The notes beneath the pieces were generated by a model that worked only from the letters and a program-made list of their open reading frames with translations, was not told the DNA's origin and ran no database searches. From the NCBI GenBank assembly GCA_963793245.1, contig CAWBZG010000002.1:1-64000 (forward strand): 64,000 nt of DNA. The letters are read 5' to 3'. Below are positions 1 to 8,125 of the stretch, piece after piece. Source of the stretch: CAXBBB01 sp963793245 (GTDB lineage: Bacteria > Bacteroidota > Rhodothermia > Rhodothermales > BA12). Position 1 is the stretch's first letter. Every line of letters starts with the position of its first letter. Position numbers and translations under genes: made by a program.

Positions 1-203
1 GTAAACCCAGGATGGCGCCGCAACCGGCGAAAAGCGATACGGACGGCGTGCATGAGCGGAGAGAGATGTAGGGGCGAATCCGTGATCTGCCCAGAGTAGA
101 GCAACAGATTCCGTAGCGCCGCAGCATGCTGCGGCGAAGGCAAACGATTGACGAAAGGAGCAGGCGACGGGGCCGTGCCCCGTCGGTACAGACAACCGGG
201 TGT
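1..203. other. Gene-free left edge
   Basis: No convincing coding frame is visible. A degenerate copy of the GGGCGATTC-type palindrome seen elsewhere in the window lies at about 70-93. The permease partner expected for the ATPase on the minus strand, if present, would lie beyond the left edge. Confidence 0.5.
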
Positions 204-956
204 CTAAACCGCCGCGACCGTCTGGTTGGCGAAGTGCTCGCTCACGATGCGCCCGTCGAACAGGTTGACGACCCTATGCGCGTATTCGGCGTCGATGGCC
301 GAGTGCGTCACCATCACAATCGTCGTCCCGGCCTCGTTGAGTTCGACGAGCAGCTTCATCACCTCGGCGCCGTTTTTGGAGTCGAGGTTACCCGTCGGTT
401 CGTCAGCCAGGATCAGCGGGGGCGAGGCGACGACGGCGCGGGCGATGGCGACGCGCTGCTGCTGACCGCCCGATAGCTGCTGCGGGTGGTGGCTCCGGCG
501 GTGCAGCATCGCGACGCGGTCCAGGGCGGCTTCGACGCGGGCTTTGCGCTCGGCTTTGTCCGTTTTGAGGTAGAGCAGCGGCAACTCGACGTTCTCGTAG
601 ACCGTCAGGTCGTCGATCAGGTTGAAGCTCTGAAACACGAACCCGATGCGTCCGCGACGCAGTTTGGCCCGCTGCGATTCTCCGGCCTGGGCGATGTCCT
701 GTCCGTCGAACAGGTACTTGCCGTTGGACGGCTGATCGAGCATCCCCAAAATGTTGAGCAGCGTCGACTTGCCGCAGCCCGATGGCCCCATCAGCGCCAC
801 GAACGCGCCTCGGTTGACGCCTAGCGAGACACCTGCCAGCGCCTGCGTCTCGACCGATTCGGTGCGGTACACCTTGGTCATGTCCTGCGTTTGGATAAGC
901 GTGCCGCCGCCGTTTTTGGTAGCCGGAGCGGATGGCGTGATCGTGGGCGTTTCCAT
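204..956 (-). CDS. ABC transporter ATP-binding protein (MacB/LolD type)
   Basis: This is the 250-residue cytoplasmic ATPase of an ABC transporter, most like the MacB/LolD/FtsE group that powers lipoprotein release or tripartite efflux. Visible motifs are Walker A GPSGCGKS (residues 57-64), Q-loop Q109 in FVFQSFNL, signature LSGGQQQR (161-168), Walker B LILADEP (181-187) and the H-loop histidine in MVTHS (H218). An N-terminal extension of about 20 residues precedes the usual start of the fold. It lies downstream of an HlyD-type adaptor on the same strand, which supports a MacAB-like pump; no permease is in the window. The substrate cannot be told from sequence. Confidence 0.92.
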   Translation of the reverse strand: METPTITPSAPATKNGGGTLIQTQDMTKVYRTESVETQALAGVSLGVNRGAFVALMGPSGCGKSTLLNILGMLDQPSNGKYLFDGQDIAQAGESQRAKLRRGRIGFVFQSFNLIDDLTVYENVELPLLYLKTDKAERKARVEAALDRVAMLHRRSHHPQQLSGGQQQRVAIARAVVASPPLILADEPTGNLDSKNGAEVMKLLVELNEAGTTIVMVTHSAIDAEYAHRVVNLFDGRIVSEHFANQTVAAV

Positions 957-974
957 GGGTTTCGATGTGTGTAG

Positions 975-994
975 GGGCGATTCATGAATCGCCC
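975..994. repeat. Perfect 20-bp palindrome GGGCGATTCATGAATCGCCC
   Basis: A perfect inverted repeat in the gap between the ABC ATPase and the adaptor gene. The same core recurs at 6274-6305 and 14152-14171, with degenerate copies near 70-93 and 3089-3110, so it is a dispersed intergenic repeat family rather than a gene-specific operator. Confidence 0.8.
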
Positions 995-1077
995 TGAGGG
1001 TTATAGGAGGAGAGAAGAGCGCCGAATTTCTAGCGGCTATGCACGAAGATTGCCACGCTACTCGCGATGACCAAAGG

Positions 1078-2397
1078 CTAGTTCAGCACCAGCACGTCGG
1101 CGTCGCCAAACGTGTCGTAGCTGGAGGTGACGACGCGGTCGCCGGGCTGGAGGCCGTCGGTGACTTCGAAGAAGAGCGGGTTTTGGCGGCCCAGCGTGAT
1201 CGGCACGCGCACGGCCTCGCCGCCTCGGACGACGTAGGCCCAGCGTCCGCCCGTCGCCTGGAAGAAGCCGCCGCGTTCGAGGAGCAGCGCCTGCTCGGGC
1301 TGTCCGAGTTGCAGCCGCACCTGGACGGATCGGCCACGGCGGAGGGAAGGCGGCGTGTCGCCCAGGAAGACCAAGTCGACCTGAAAGCGTCCGTTGGCGA
1401 CTTCGGGGTAGACCTTGCGCACTTCGAGTTCGTAGTCAGTCCCGCCGATGGCCGCAGTCGCCTGCTGCCCCGTCGCGACGCGTGCGACGTAGTGCTCGTC
1501 GATCTGCGCGACCAACCGGAAGCCGCCGATCACGTCGATCTGTCCCAGCCTGCTGCCCGACCCTTTGAGTTCGCCGATCTCGGCGTCGAGACTCGTAAGC
1601 TGTCCGGCGACCGGAGCGCGGACGATGAGGTTGTCGACGGTCTGGCCGAGAAACGCCATGTTGTCTTGTAGGCGGTTCATCTGGCCGCGCATCTGGTCGA
1701 TCTGAGTGGAGCGGGTGATCGAGTCTTGCCGGTGGCTCTGGAGCGTCAGGTCGCGACGGCGGCTGAGGTAGGCGAGTTCGTCGCGTGCTGCTTCGTAGTC
1801 GCGTGCCGGAACCAATCCCTGCTCGATCAAGCCTTTGAGTCGGTCGTGTTCGCGCTGCGCTCGGCCCAGGTCGTAGTCGAGTTGAGCCAGTTGCTGCGAC
1901 AGGTTGAGTTGGTTTTGGTCGAGCGCCAGCCGCGTGTTGCGGATGCCGTTGGCCTGCTCCGCCATCGACGCCTCGGACTGCATCTGGCGCAGCGTCAGGT
2001 CGTCGTTTTCCAGTCGCAGCAGGGGCGTACCGGCGGCAACGACTGCGCCTTCTTCGACGAATCGCTCGCGCACTTGCCCACCGACGACGGCGTCGAGATA
2101 GATCGTCCGCAGCGGCTGCGCGGCGGCGTTGACGGCGACGTATTCGAGGAAGTCGCCACTCGCCACCGTCGAAATCCGCAGTCGGTCTTCCTCGACTCTG
2201 AGACGCTGTCCGCCGCGTCCGGCCCACACCGCCGCCGCAATCAGCAGCAGTACGACGAGGGCGCCGATGCCATAGGGCAGCCACTTGCGCCACTTCGGTT
2301 TGGGTGCGCGCTCCACGTCTTTGCCCTCGCCGGTACCGCGGATAGGTCCGCCATCTCCCGACGTGGTGGTCACCAGAGGCTGCGTTAAAATGGACAT
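1078..2397 (-). CDS. HlyD/MacA-type periplasmic adaptor subunit
   Basis: A 439-residue membrane fusion protein that would link an inner-membrane transporter to an outer-membrane channel. After a Pro/Lys-rich cytoplasmic tail there is one membrane segment (about residues 40-59), then the first half of a lipoyl-like domain (VEEGAVVAAGTPLLRLEN), a long coiled-coil hairpin rich in Gln, Leu and Arg (about 140-250), the second lipoyl half (VRAPVAGQLTSLDAEIGE), and beta-barrel and membrane-proximal domains ending GDRVVTSSYDTFGDADVLVLN. This order is that of the RND/MacA adaptor family. It is followed 121 bp later by the ABC ATPase, suggesting one export system. Divergent NtrC/NtrY-like regulators upstream are the likely controllers, by analogy with similar Bacteroidota loci. 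Confidence 0.9.
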   Translation of the reverse strand: MSILTQPLVTTTSGDGGPIRGTGEGKDVERAPKPKWRKWLPYGIGALVVLLLIAAAVWAGRGGQRLRVEEDRLRISTVASGDFLEYVAVNAAAQPLRTIYLDAVVGGQVRERFVEEGAVVAAGTPLLRLENDDLTLRQMQSEASMAEQANGIRNTRLALDQNQLNLSQQLAQLDYDLGRAQREHDRLKGLIEQGLVPARDYEAARDELAYLSRRRDLTLQSHRQDSITRSTQIDQMRGQMNRLQDNMAFLGQTVDNLIVRAPVAGQLTSLDAEIGELKGSGSRLGQIDVIGGFRLVAQIDEHYVARVATGQQATAAIGGTDYELEVRKVYPEVANGRFQVDLVFLGDTPPSLRRGRSVQVRLQLGQPEQALLLERGGFFQATGGRWAYVVRGGEAVRVPITLGRQNPLFFEVTDGLQPGDRVVTSSYDTFGDADVLVLN

Positions 2398-2460
2398 GTC
2401 AAAAGTAGATTCAGATTCCGTCGTGAGGGCGAGGTGGACGTCGCCCGGGCTGTTCGCTGG

Positions 2461-2853
2461 TTACTGCCGCTTGCGGATGTCGAGTTCGTAGGCGAACGTC
2501 TCGGGGTTGATCGCCCGGATGCGGTTGAGCATATCGGTCGTCTCGCCTCGGGCGACGAAGGCGTTGAGTTCTTCGCTCGTCGCGAACGAGAAGCGGACGC
2601 TCAGCCGGGCCTGGTCGCCGTTGCCGTTGAGTTCGGCGCGCGTCAGGTTGGGCTGCGCGTTGACGAGTTCGAGCAGCGTGCCCAGATTGGTCAGCCCCTC
2701 GGTCGCCGCGTACCGGACGCTGACTTCGAAGCTGGTCCGCATCGCGCTGTATTCTGATTGGTCGTAGCGGTTGTCGATCACCTGAACGGTCGATTGCCCG
2801 TAGACCGGGGCGGCGAAGAGCAGGACGAGGAGGAGGGAGGCGAGGCGCGTCAT
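2461..2853 (-). CDS. Small exported protein of unknown function
   Basis: A 130-residue protein with a clear Sec signal peptide (MTRLASLLLVLLFAAPVYGQ, cleavage after about residue 20). The mature part of about 110 residues is acidic and lacks cysteines, repeats or membrane segments; it ends DIRKRQ. I do not recognise the family. It lies 63 bp upstream of the adaptor gene on the same strand, so it may be the first gene of the efflux operon and could be a periplasmic accessory protein; that role is inference from position only. Confidence 0.65.
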   Translation of the reverse strand: MTRLASLLLVLLFAAPVYGQSTVQVIDNRYDQSEYSAMRTSFEVSVRYAATEGLTNLGTLLELVNAQPNLTRAELNGNGDQARLSVRFSFATSEELNAFVARGETTDMLNRIRAINPETFAYELDIRKRQ

Positions 2854-3183
2854 CGCAGTTGGGGTTTGGTTGTGCCCAAGATCGTTTCAAGAGCCGTGCC
2901 CACGCCTGCAACCCGCTCTTAGGCCGTTCCCGGTGTGCCAACTGTTCGCCTGCGGACACCTACCGCGCGGCGGCGAACGGTTACGGCGCTTTTGTCCTCG
3001 CGAGGAGCGCAGCGACGAGGCGATCTCCGAACTCAGCGAACACCCCGGACTTTGCCCTCAACCACGATCCGCTCCTCTGCACACCTCTGGGCGATTCATG
3101 TCATCGCCCCTGCGTGGTTTTGCGGCGCGCGGATTGCCTCGTTGTCTGTCGCACGCGTACCCTTCCGCACCTCACCGCCTCTG
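2854..3183. other. Divergent intergenic region with repeat fragments
   Basis: This 330-bp stretch separates the efflux operon (minus) from the NtrC-type regulator (plus) and should hold both promoters. I see no clear coding sequence. It contains a copy of the GCGAGGAGCGCAGCGACGAG repeat at about 2998-3020 and a degenerate GGGCGATTCATG/CATCGCCCC palindrome at 3089-3110. An open frame extends through it in phase with the regulator, but its translation is low-complexity and lacks family character. Confidence 0.45.
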
Positions 3184-4566
3184 ATGTCTGTCTCCGCTTC
3201 CGATCTCTCTGCCGTCCGAGTCCTCGTCGTCGACGACAACGAAGACGTGCTCACCGCCATCCGGCTGCTGCTGACGGGGCACGTGGCCGCTGTCCAGACC
3301 GCCACCTCGCCCGCGAGCCTGCCCACGCTGATGCGCGAGAACCGCTTCGACGTGGTCTTGCTCGACATGAACTACGAACGCGACGCCTCGTCGGGCCGCG
3401 AAGGATTGGAATACCTCGACCGCCTGCTCCGTATGGATGCGGACTTGGCCGTCATCATGATCACAGCCTACGGCGACGTCGAACTGGCCGTCCGTGCGAT
3501 GAAGCGCGGCGCCGTCGACTTCGTCACCAAGCCGTGGGACAATGCGCGGCTGGTCGCGTCGGTCGCCGCCGCTGCTCAGGTGCGTCGGACGCGGTTGGAG
3601 CGGCCCGACGAGATAGCTCCACGCGTTCTCCGCTCGTCCGACGATCCGTTCGCTGACCTGATTGGCACGTCCGATGAGATGGAGCGCGTCGTAGCAACGC
3701 TGCGCAAGGTCGCTCGGACGGATGCCAATGTGCTGTTGCTGGGTGAGAACGGAACGGGTAAACAGGTGGCGGCTCAGGCGCTGCACGCGGCGTCGCATCG
3801 GAGCGAGGGGCCGTTCGTAACGGCGGATTTGGGCGCGCTGAGCGAGAGCCTGTTCGAGTCGGAGTTGTTCGGCTACGCCAAAGGCGCGTTTACCGGAGCC
3901 GCGTCGGATCGCGAGGGACGGATGGAAGCGGCGGCAGGAGGGACGCTCTTCCTCGACGAGATCGCCAACACGTCGCCCGCCCAGCAAGCCCGCCTATTGA
4001 CCGCATTACAGAGCCGGACGATCACGCGCGTCGGCGAGACCAAACCGCGCCCGGTCGACGTGCGGCTGGTGAGCGCGACCAACGTCGACTTGTCTCAGGC
4101 GGTCGCGTCGGGCACGTTTCGGCAGGATCTGATCTATCGCATCAACACGGTCGAGGTGCGCCTTCCTCCACTCCGCGACCGAGTCGGCGATCTGCCGCTA
4201 CTCGCTGGCCATTTCCTCACTCGCTATGCCCGACAGTACGACCGCCCGACGCGTCGTCTGTCGCCCGATGCCCTCGACGCTCTGGCTCGCTACCCGTGGC
4301 CCGGCAACGTCCGCGAGTTGCAGCACACCATCGAGCGTGCTGTCGTCCTAGGCGACGGGGAAACGCTGGTCGCGTCGGATCTGTCGTTTTCCGCCAGTGC
4401 GCCGCAGCCCTCCGCCGCGCTTCCGAGCCTCGACCTCGAAGACGTAGAACAGGCCGTAATCCGCAAGGCGCTGAGCAAGCACGGGGGCAACATCAGCCGT
4501 GCCGCCGACGAACTGGGCCTGACGCGCGCGTCGCTCTACCGCCGCATCGAGAAGTACGGCCTGTGA
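3184..4566 (+). CDS. NtrC-family sigma-54-dependent response regulator
   Basis: A 460-residue activator. The receiver domain (about 1-130) has the acidic pair D17/D18 and phosphoacceptor D61 (VVLLDMNY). The AAA+ domain has Walker A GENGTGK (187-193) and the sigma-54 contact loop GAFTGA (234-239). A Fis-type helix-turn-helix closes the protein (GGNISRAADELGLTRASLYRR). It should bind upstream enhancers and drive sigma-54 RNA polymerase after phosphorylation. An in-frame ATG lies 83 codons upstream, but the receiver fold begins right after the ATG at 3184, so I chose that start. The kinase gene follows after 236 bp, and the divergent neighbours are an efflux adaptor and ATPase, the probable regulated genes. 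Confidence 0.93.
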   Translation: MSVSASDLSAVRVLVVDDNEDVLTAIRLLLTGHVAAVQTATSPASLPTLMRENRFDVVLLDMNYERDASSGREGLEYLDRLLRMDADLAVIMITAYGDVELAVRAMKRGAVDFVTKPWDNARLVASVAAAAQVRRTRLERPDEIAPRVLRSSDDPFADLIGTSDEMERVVATLRKVARTDANVLLLGENGTGKQVAAQALHAASHRSEGPFVTADLGALSESLFESELFGYAKGAFTGAASDREGRMEAAAGGTLFLDEIANTSPAQQARLLTALQSRTITRVGETKPRPVDVRLVSATNVDLSQAVASGTFRQDLIYRINTVEVRLPPLRDRVGDLPLLAGHFLTRYARQYDRPTRRLSPDALDALARYPWPGNVRELQHTIERAVVLGDGETLVASDLSFSASAPQPSAALPSLDLEDVEQAVIRKALSKHGGNISRAADELGLTRASLYRRIEKYGL

Positions 4567-4640
4567 TGCAACTGCCCAACGCGACCGCCCGACCGTCCAA
4601 TAACCGCCAGAGTACCGCGCCCAGGCACGCACTCTCCAAC

Positions 4641-4752
4641 TGTCACCGCGAGGAGCGCAGCAGCTTGCCCCGGACTCGATCCGGGGACGTGGCGATCTCC
4701 TACGTCAGCGACAATCGCTGGAGATCGCTACGCTTCGCTCGCGATGACAAGG
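4641..4752. repeat. Dispersed intergenic repeat with inverted arms
   Basis: A left arm (GTCACCGCGAGGAGCGCAGC ... GGCGATCTCC) and a right arm (GGAGATCGCTACGCTTCGCT ... CGATGAC) are roughly inverted copies around a nested CCCCGGACTCGATCCGGGG palindrome. Related fragments occur at about 2998-3020 and 1050-1072. This resembles the short mobile or structural repeats common in intergenic DNA of environmental bacteria. It sits between the regulator and kinase genes and could form a large hairpin in their shared transcript. Confidence 0.7.
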
Positions 4753-4802
4753 GGCGAGGGTTTGCGCTTGGCCGTTCGTCCGTCCCTCTCCGCTGACCGC
4801 TG

Positions 4803-6248
4803 ATGCAACCACCTCCACCCTCACGGCCTCGCCTGTTCGTCGCGCTTCGGCAGGCGCTCGGTCGCTACAACGCGCGGTTGGTTCGTGGGCTGACGCTGGC
4901 TGTCGTCGGTGCGTTTGGGGCGAGCATCTGCGTGGGGCTGGTGGCGTTGGCATGGGCGGCGCCGGGCGTGGTGCTCGTTCTGACAGGCCGGGCGATGGGT
5001 GGGGCAGAGTGGACGATTGGCCTGGCAGCGGCCAGCACGATATTGCTGCTAATCGCAATCGCGTCCGCGCGCAGAGTCTACCGCGAGGCGCTGCGGACGC
5101 CGGGCGACGTGCTGTCGTTTCTCGAAGGGCTGCGCTACGACGACCTGTCGGCAGGCGTGCCGCACCGCGACAGAGGCGAGATGCACCGCGCGCTGTCGCT
5201 GGCCGTCGACGACGTGCGGGCGACGATCCGGCAGACGCGAAGTGAGCGCGAAACGCAGGTGACGTATCTGGAAGCTGTCGTTCGGCATGTGGGGGTCGCG
5301 CTGGTGGGGTTCACCCAAGACGGCGAGGTGACGCTGTTCAACGCGGCGGCGCGGCGGCTACTCAGTCTGCCGGGGCTGGCACATCTCGACACCCTGGAAG
5401 GCGTGAGCGTCGAGTTAGCCCAAACGCTGGCGTCGCTCGAATCGGGGCGTCGGGCGCTCGTCCGGGTAGCGCGCGAAGATCGGACGCTGGAACTGGTCGT
5501 CTACGCGTCGCGCTTCCAGTTGGGCGGACAGGAGCAGACGTTGGCGTCGCTGCAGGACATCCGTCAGGAACTGGAGGAAAAGGAGATGGCCGCATGGCAG
5601 CAACTCACGCGCGTCCTCACGCACGAGATCATGAACTCCATGGCGCCGATCCAGTCGCTCGCCGAAACGACACGCGGCCTGCTCGCCTCTCCAAGCGGCG
5701 TCGACCCCGAAACGGCGGATCAGGCGCTCGAAACCATTGGTCGTCGCGCGTCGGGTTTGGTGTCGTTTGTCGAGAGCTACCGCAGCCTGTCGCGCCTGCC
5801 GCGCCCGACGTTCGCCATCGTCGACGCCTCGCCGCTGCTCACCAGCATCGCTCGGCTGATGCGGTCTTCGGCGCGCGAGGCGGGTGTCACGCTCCACGTC
5901 GATGTCCCCTCTACCGTCGAACTCGCCGCCGACGCCGAGCAGATCGAGCAGGTGCTCATCAACCTGACACTCAACGCGATCCAGGCCGCCTCGGGCACTC
6001 TTGGAGCCAGCGTCACGCTCTCCGCCGACGCTGGGCCGATGGGCCGCGCCCGCCTGCACGTGGCAGACAACGGCCCCGGCATCTTGCCCGAAGTCCAAGA
6101 GCGCATCTTTGTCCCGTTCTTTTCGACCAAGCCTGGCGGCAGCGGCATCGGCCTGGGCCTGTCGCGCCAGATCATGCGCTTGCACGGCGGCACGCTGACG
6201 GTCACGAGCGACATCGGCCAAGGCGCGACGTTTACGCTGTCGTTCTGA
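4803..6248 (+). CDS. NtrY-like sensor histidine kinase
   Basis: A 481-residue membrane kinase. Two N-terminal membrane segments (about 25-60 and 70-90) flank a short loop, followed by a HAMP-like linker, a PAS-like segment (RHVGVALVGFTQDGEVTLFN), the HisKA box with H274 in LTHEIMNSMAPIQSL, and a HATPase domain with N-box NLTLNAIQA, G1 box DNGPGI and GSGIGLGLS. It should phosphorylate the NtrC-type regulator encoded 236 bp upstream. The lack of a large periplasmic domain suggests sensing within the membrane or cytoplasm. Confidence 0.92.
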   Translation: MQPPPPSRPRLFVALRQALGRYNARLVRGLTLAVVGAFGASICVGLVALAWAAPGVVLVLTGRAMGGAEWTIGLAAASTILLLIAIASARRVYREALRTPGDVLSFLEGLRYDDLSAGVPHRDRGEMHRALSLAVDDVRATIRQTRSERETQVTYLEAVVRHVGVALVGFTQDGEVTLFNAAARRLLSLPGLAHLDTLEGVSVELAQTLASLESGRRALVRVAREDRTLELVVYASRFQLGGQEQTLASLQDIRQELEEKEMAAWQQLTRVLTHEIMNSMAPIQSLAETTRGLLASPSGVDPETADQALETIGRRASGLVSFVESYRSLSRLPRPTFAIVDASPLLTSIARLMRSSAREAGVTLHVDVPSTVELAADAEQIEQVLINLTLNAIQAASGTLGASVTLSADAGPMGRARLHVADNGPGILPEVQERIFVPFFSTKPGGSGIGLGLSRQIMRLHGGTLTVTSDIGQGATFTLSF

Positions 6249-6273
6249 CGACTTGCACGCTGACGCGACCTCC

Positions 6274-6305
6274 CCGTAAGGGCGATTCATGAATCGCCCT
6301 TACGG
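6274..6305. repeat. Perfect 32-bp palindrome, GGGCGATTC family
   Basis: CCGTAAGGGCGATTCA is followed directly by its exact reverse complement, so the whole 32 bp is a perfect inverted repeat without a loop. It lies 25 bp after the kinase stop codon. It is the longest copy of the palindrome family also found at 975-994 and 14152-14171. Confidence 0.85.
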
Positions 6306-6337
6306 CGGATCCGAGGACGGCAATGCTCCAAACGCAA

Positions 6338-6373
6338 GACCGGCGGACCCGCTGTGAGGCAGGCCCGCCAGTC
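6338..6373 (-). terminator. Hairpin terminator for the stress cluster
   Basis: In RNA read from the minus strand, 15 bases pair with 15 bases around the loop CUCACA, every pair being Watson-Crick or G-U. Read from the plus strand the same positions give A-C mismatches. It is followed by a short U-rich stretch. It therefore fits as the 3' end of the minus-strand gene ending at 6409. Confidence 0.6.
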
Positions 6374-6408
6374 GGCGGTGGGATCGGGTCCCGAGAGCTA
6401 CGTTATGC

Positions 6409-7476
6409 TCAGGTGGTCACAGCCATCTTCGCCTTGTTGTAGCCGTGCTGGACGGCGTCCTTGACGTTGTCCCAGGCGCTGTCGTCGTCTTTGCCGTAGC
6501 GCGTGGTGTAATCGTCGCGCAGCATCGTCTCGACCTTGTTGTAGTCGTGGTCGCGATAGTTTTCGGTCTGACCGGCAGCGTATCCGTACTGGTACGCGGG
6601 CTTGTAATAGTCATAGTCGAAATCCGTCGTGGCGTACGCCGTGGCGTAGTGCTGCTCGAAGACGGGGCCGTTCTTCTCAAACTCGCCAGCGATCTGCTCG
6701 ACTTCGATGCGCGTGCTGCGCAGCGTGTCGACGATCGTTTTGTCTTCGAACTCGACTTCCTTACCGACGGCGACTTCACCCGTGATGCGTGCTTCTTTGC
6801 TCACGACGGCTTCCTCGGCGCGCTCGACGAGTTCAACCGTGTCTTCCGTAAAGGCGCGATCGGCTTCTTCCGGCGTCAGTGCGCGGTCGGTCGTCGTGCG
6901 GTCGACTTCGACGTGCTCGTGGCGCAGGCGGAGCGTTTCGGACACGTTTTCGGTGTCGACGTACTTGTGTACGCGGACGCCGCCCGAGATGTACTCGCGC
7001 TTGCCGACTTTGAGGCTCTCCTCGACTTCCTGCATGCGCGTCTTGGCCTGATCAGCGAAGCGGTTGCGCTCTGTCAGCATTTCGTCGTCGGTGTACGCGG
7101 CGGCGTCGGCGTCGTAGTTGGTGAAGCCTTCCGTCTTGTACTCGTTGTGGCGATCTTCGAAGCGGATCGGGTTGTGGCGCGCCATGATGTCGACGGCCTG
7201 GTCGATGTTCGAGTCGTGAACACGGGCGACGATGACGGCTCCGCCGCGGCGGACGCCTTCGCTATAGAAGTTTGCTTCGTCGCTCGGGACGCCGCGCTCG
7301 GTGAGGAGGTTGGGCGTGGCGACTTCGTTCACGTCGTACTCGTACGTGTGGCGCTCGCCGTTCTCGTTCGAGGCGAAGCTCAGATGATCGCTGCCGAATC
7401 CGGCGTTTTCGAGGTCCGTCATCGCCTTATAAGCGGTCGAGCGGTCGTCATATAGTCCTACAATGGTCTTAGCCAT
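6409..7476 (-). CDS. YsnF/AvaK (DUF2382) stress protein with Tyr-rich C-terminus
   Basis: A 355-residue, acidic, soluble protein. The N-terminal about 100 residues (MAKTIVGLYDDRSTAYKAMT...) resemble the general stress protein 17M-like domain. A central DUF2382 region (about 150-260) contains VGKREYISGGVRVHKYVDTE and repeated VEV/VEVD strands. The C-terminal about 80 residues form a Tyr/Asp-rich module (YATAYATTDFDYDYYKPAY...) that recurs in the PRC-barrel protein two genes downstream. DUF2382 proteins are linked to general, osmotic or desiccation stress, but their biochemical role is unknown. The gene has an AT-rich leader and no evident ribosome binding site. It is the last gene of a same-strand cluster. 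Confidence 0.85.
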   Translation of the reverse strand: MAKTIVGLYDDRSTAYKAMTDLENAGFGSDHLSFASNENGERHTYEYDVNEVATPNLLTERGVPSDEANFYSEGVRRGGAVIVARVHDSNIDQAVDIMARHNPIRFEDRHNEYKTEGFTNYDADAAAYTDDEMLTERNRFADQAKTRMQEVEESLKVGKREYISGGVRVHKYVDTENVSETLRLRHEHVEVDRTTTDRALTPEEADRAFTEDTVELVERAEEAVVSKEARITGEVAVGKEVEFEDKTIVDTLRSTRIEVEQIAGEFEKNGPVFEQHYATAYATTDFDYDYYKPAYQYGYAAGQTENYRDHDYNKVETMLRDDYTTRYGKDDDSAWDNVKDAVQHGYNKAKMAVTT

Positions 7477-7589
7477 GATATCGTTGTGTTTTGGTTGTTG
7501 GTTGTGAAGGTGGATAGTGCGCGGCGTGCGCTATCCGGGCACGTCAGTGCCGTGAAAAGCCGGAGCCTCTCTTGTGCAGCAAAGCGCAG

Positions 7590-8078
7590 TCAGACTGCGT
7601 CCTTTGCCAGCCGCTCGCTGTCGACGCGGGTGCGTCGGAGCGTGTGGGTTTCGGTTGCGATCTCCTGAGTAGCGCGCTGTGACACGCGCACTTCTTCGAC
7701 CAGCCGGAGCCGTTTCTCGACGACGAGGACTTCCTCGACGACGGGAAAGACGAGTACATCGCCCTCCCGTCGTACTTCAGGAATCGCGTCGACGAAGCTC
7801 CCGACGGCGACACGGTCGACCTCGACGGTCTCGCGGGTCAGCGGCACCTCGACGGTCTCGTCGAACGTCTCGACCGTACGCGCCACGCGGACGCGTCCAG
7901 TTTCGACTTCGCGGACATCGACGGTGAGCCGTTCCTCGGCCTCCTCCAATACGATGCGCGCACCTTCCTCCTCTATCGCCCCCAAACGGCTCTTTTGAGC
8001 GCGCTCTTCGGCGACGATCCGCTCGGTCTCACGCAGCAGCGTGGAGTCGGCGGGAAGGGTGGAGTCGGGTGAGTTCAT
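7590..8078 (-). CDS. Short YsnF/AvaK (DUF2382) domain protein
   Basis: A 162-residue protein made almost entirely of one DUF2382 unit. Alternating hydrophobic/charged beta-strand segments are visible (RLTVDVREVETGRVRVARTV, VEVPLTRETVEVDRVAVG, FPVVEEVLVVEKRLRLVEEV). The N-terminus is a charged helix and there is no signal peptide. It lies between the longer DUF2382 protein and the PRC-barrel protein on the same strand, which suggests co-expression. Function beyond a stress association is not known for the family. Confidence 0.85.
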   Translation of the reverse strand: MNSPDSTLPADSTLLRETERIVAEERAQKSRLGAIEEEGARIVLEEAEERLTVDVREVETGRVRVARTVETFDETVEVPLTRETVEVDRVAVGSFVDAIPEVRREGDVLVFPVVEEVLVVEKRLRLVEEVRVSQRATQEIATETHTLRRTRVDSERLAKDAV

Positions 8079-8125
8079 GGAGAGGGGGGAGGGGAAAGGG
8101 CGTCGACTGGAGATCGCGAGCGAGG

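Noticed and set aside
2935..3183. Upstream extension of the NtrC-type regulator
   Set aside because: The 83 extra residues are Arg/Ser/Thr-rich, include a dispersed DNA repeat, and precede a complete receiver domain starting at 3184.
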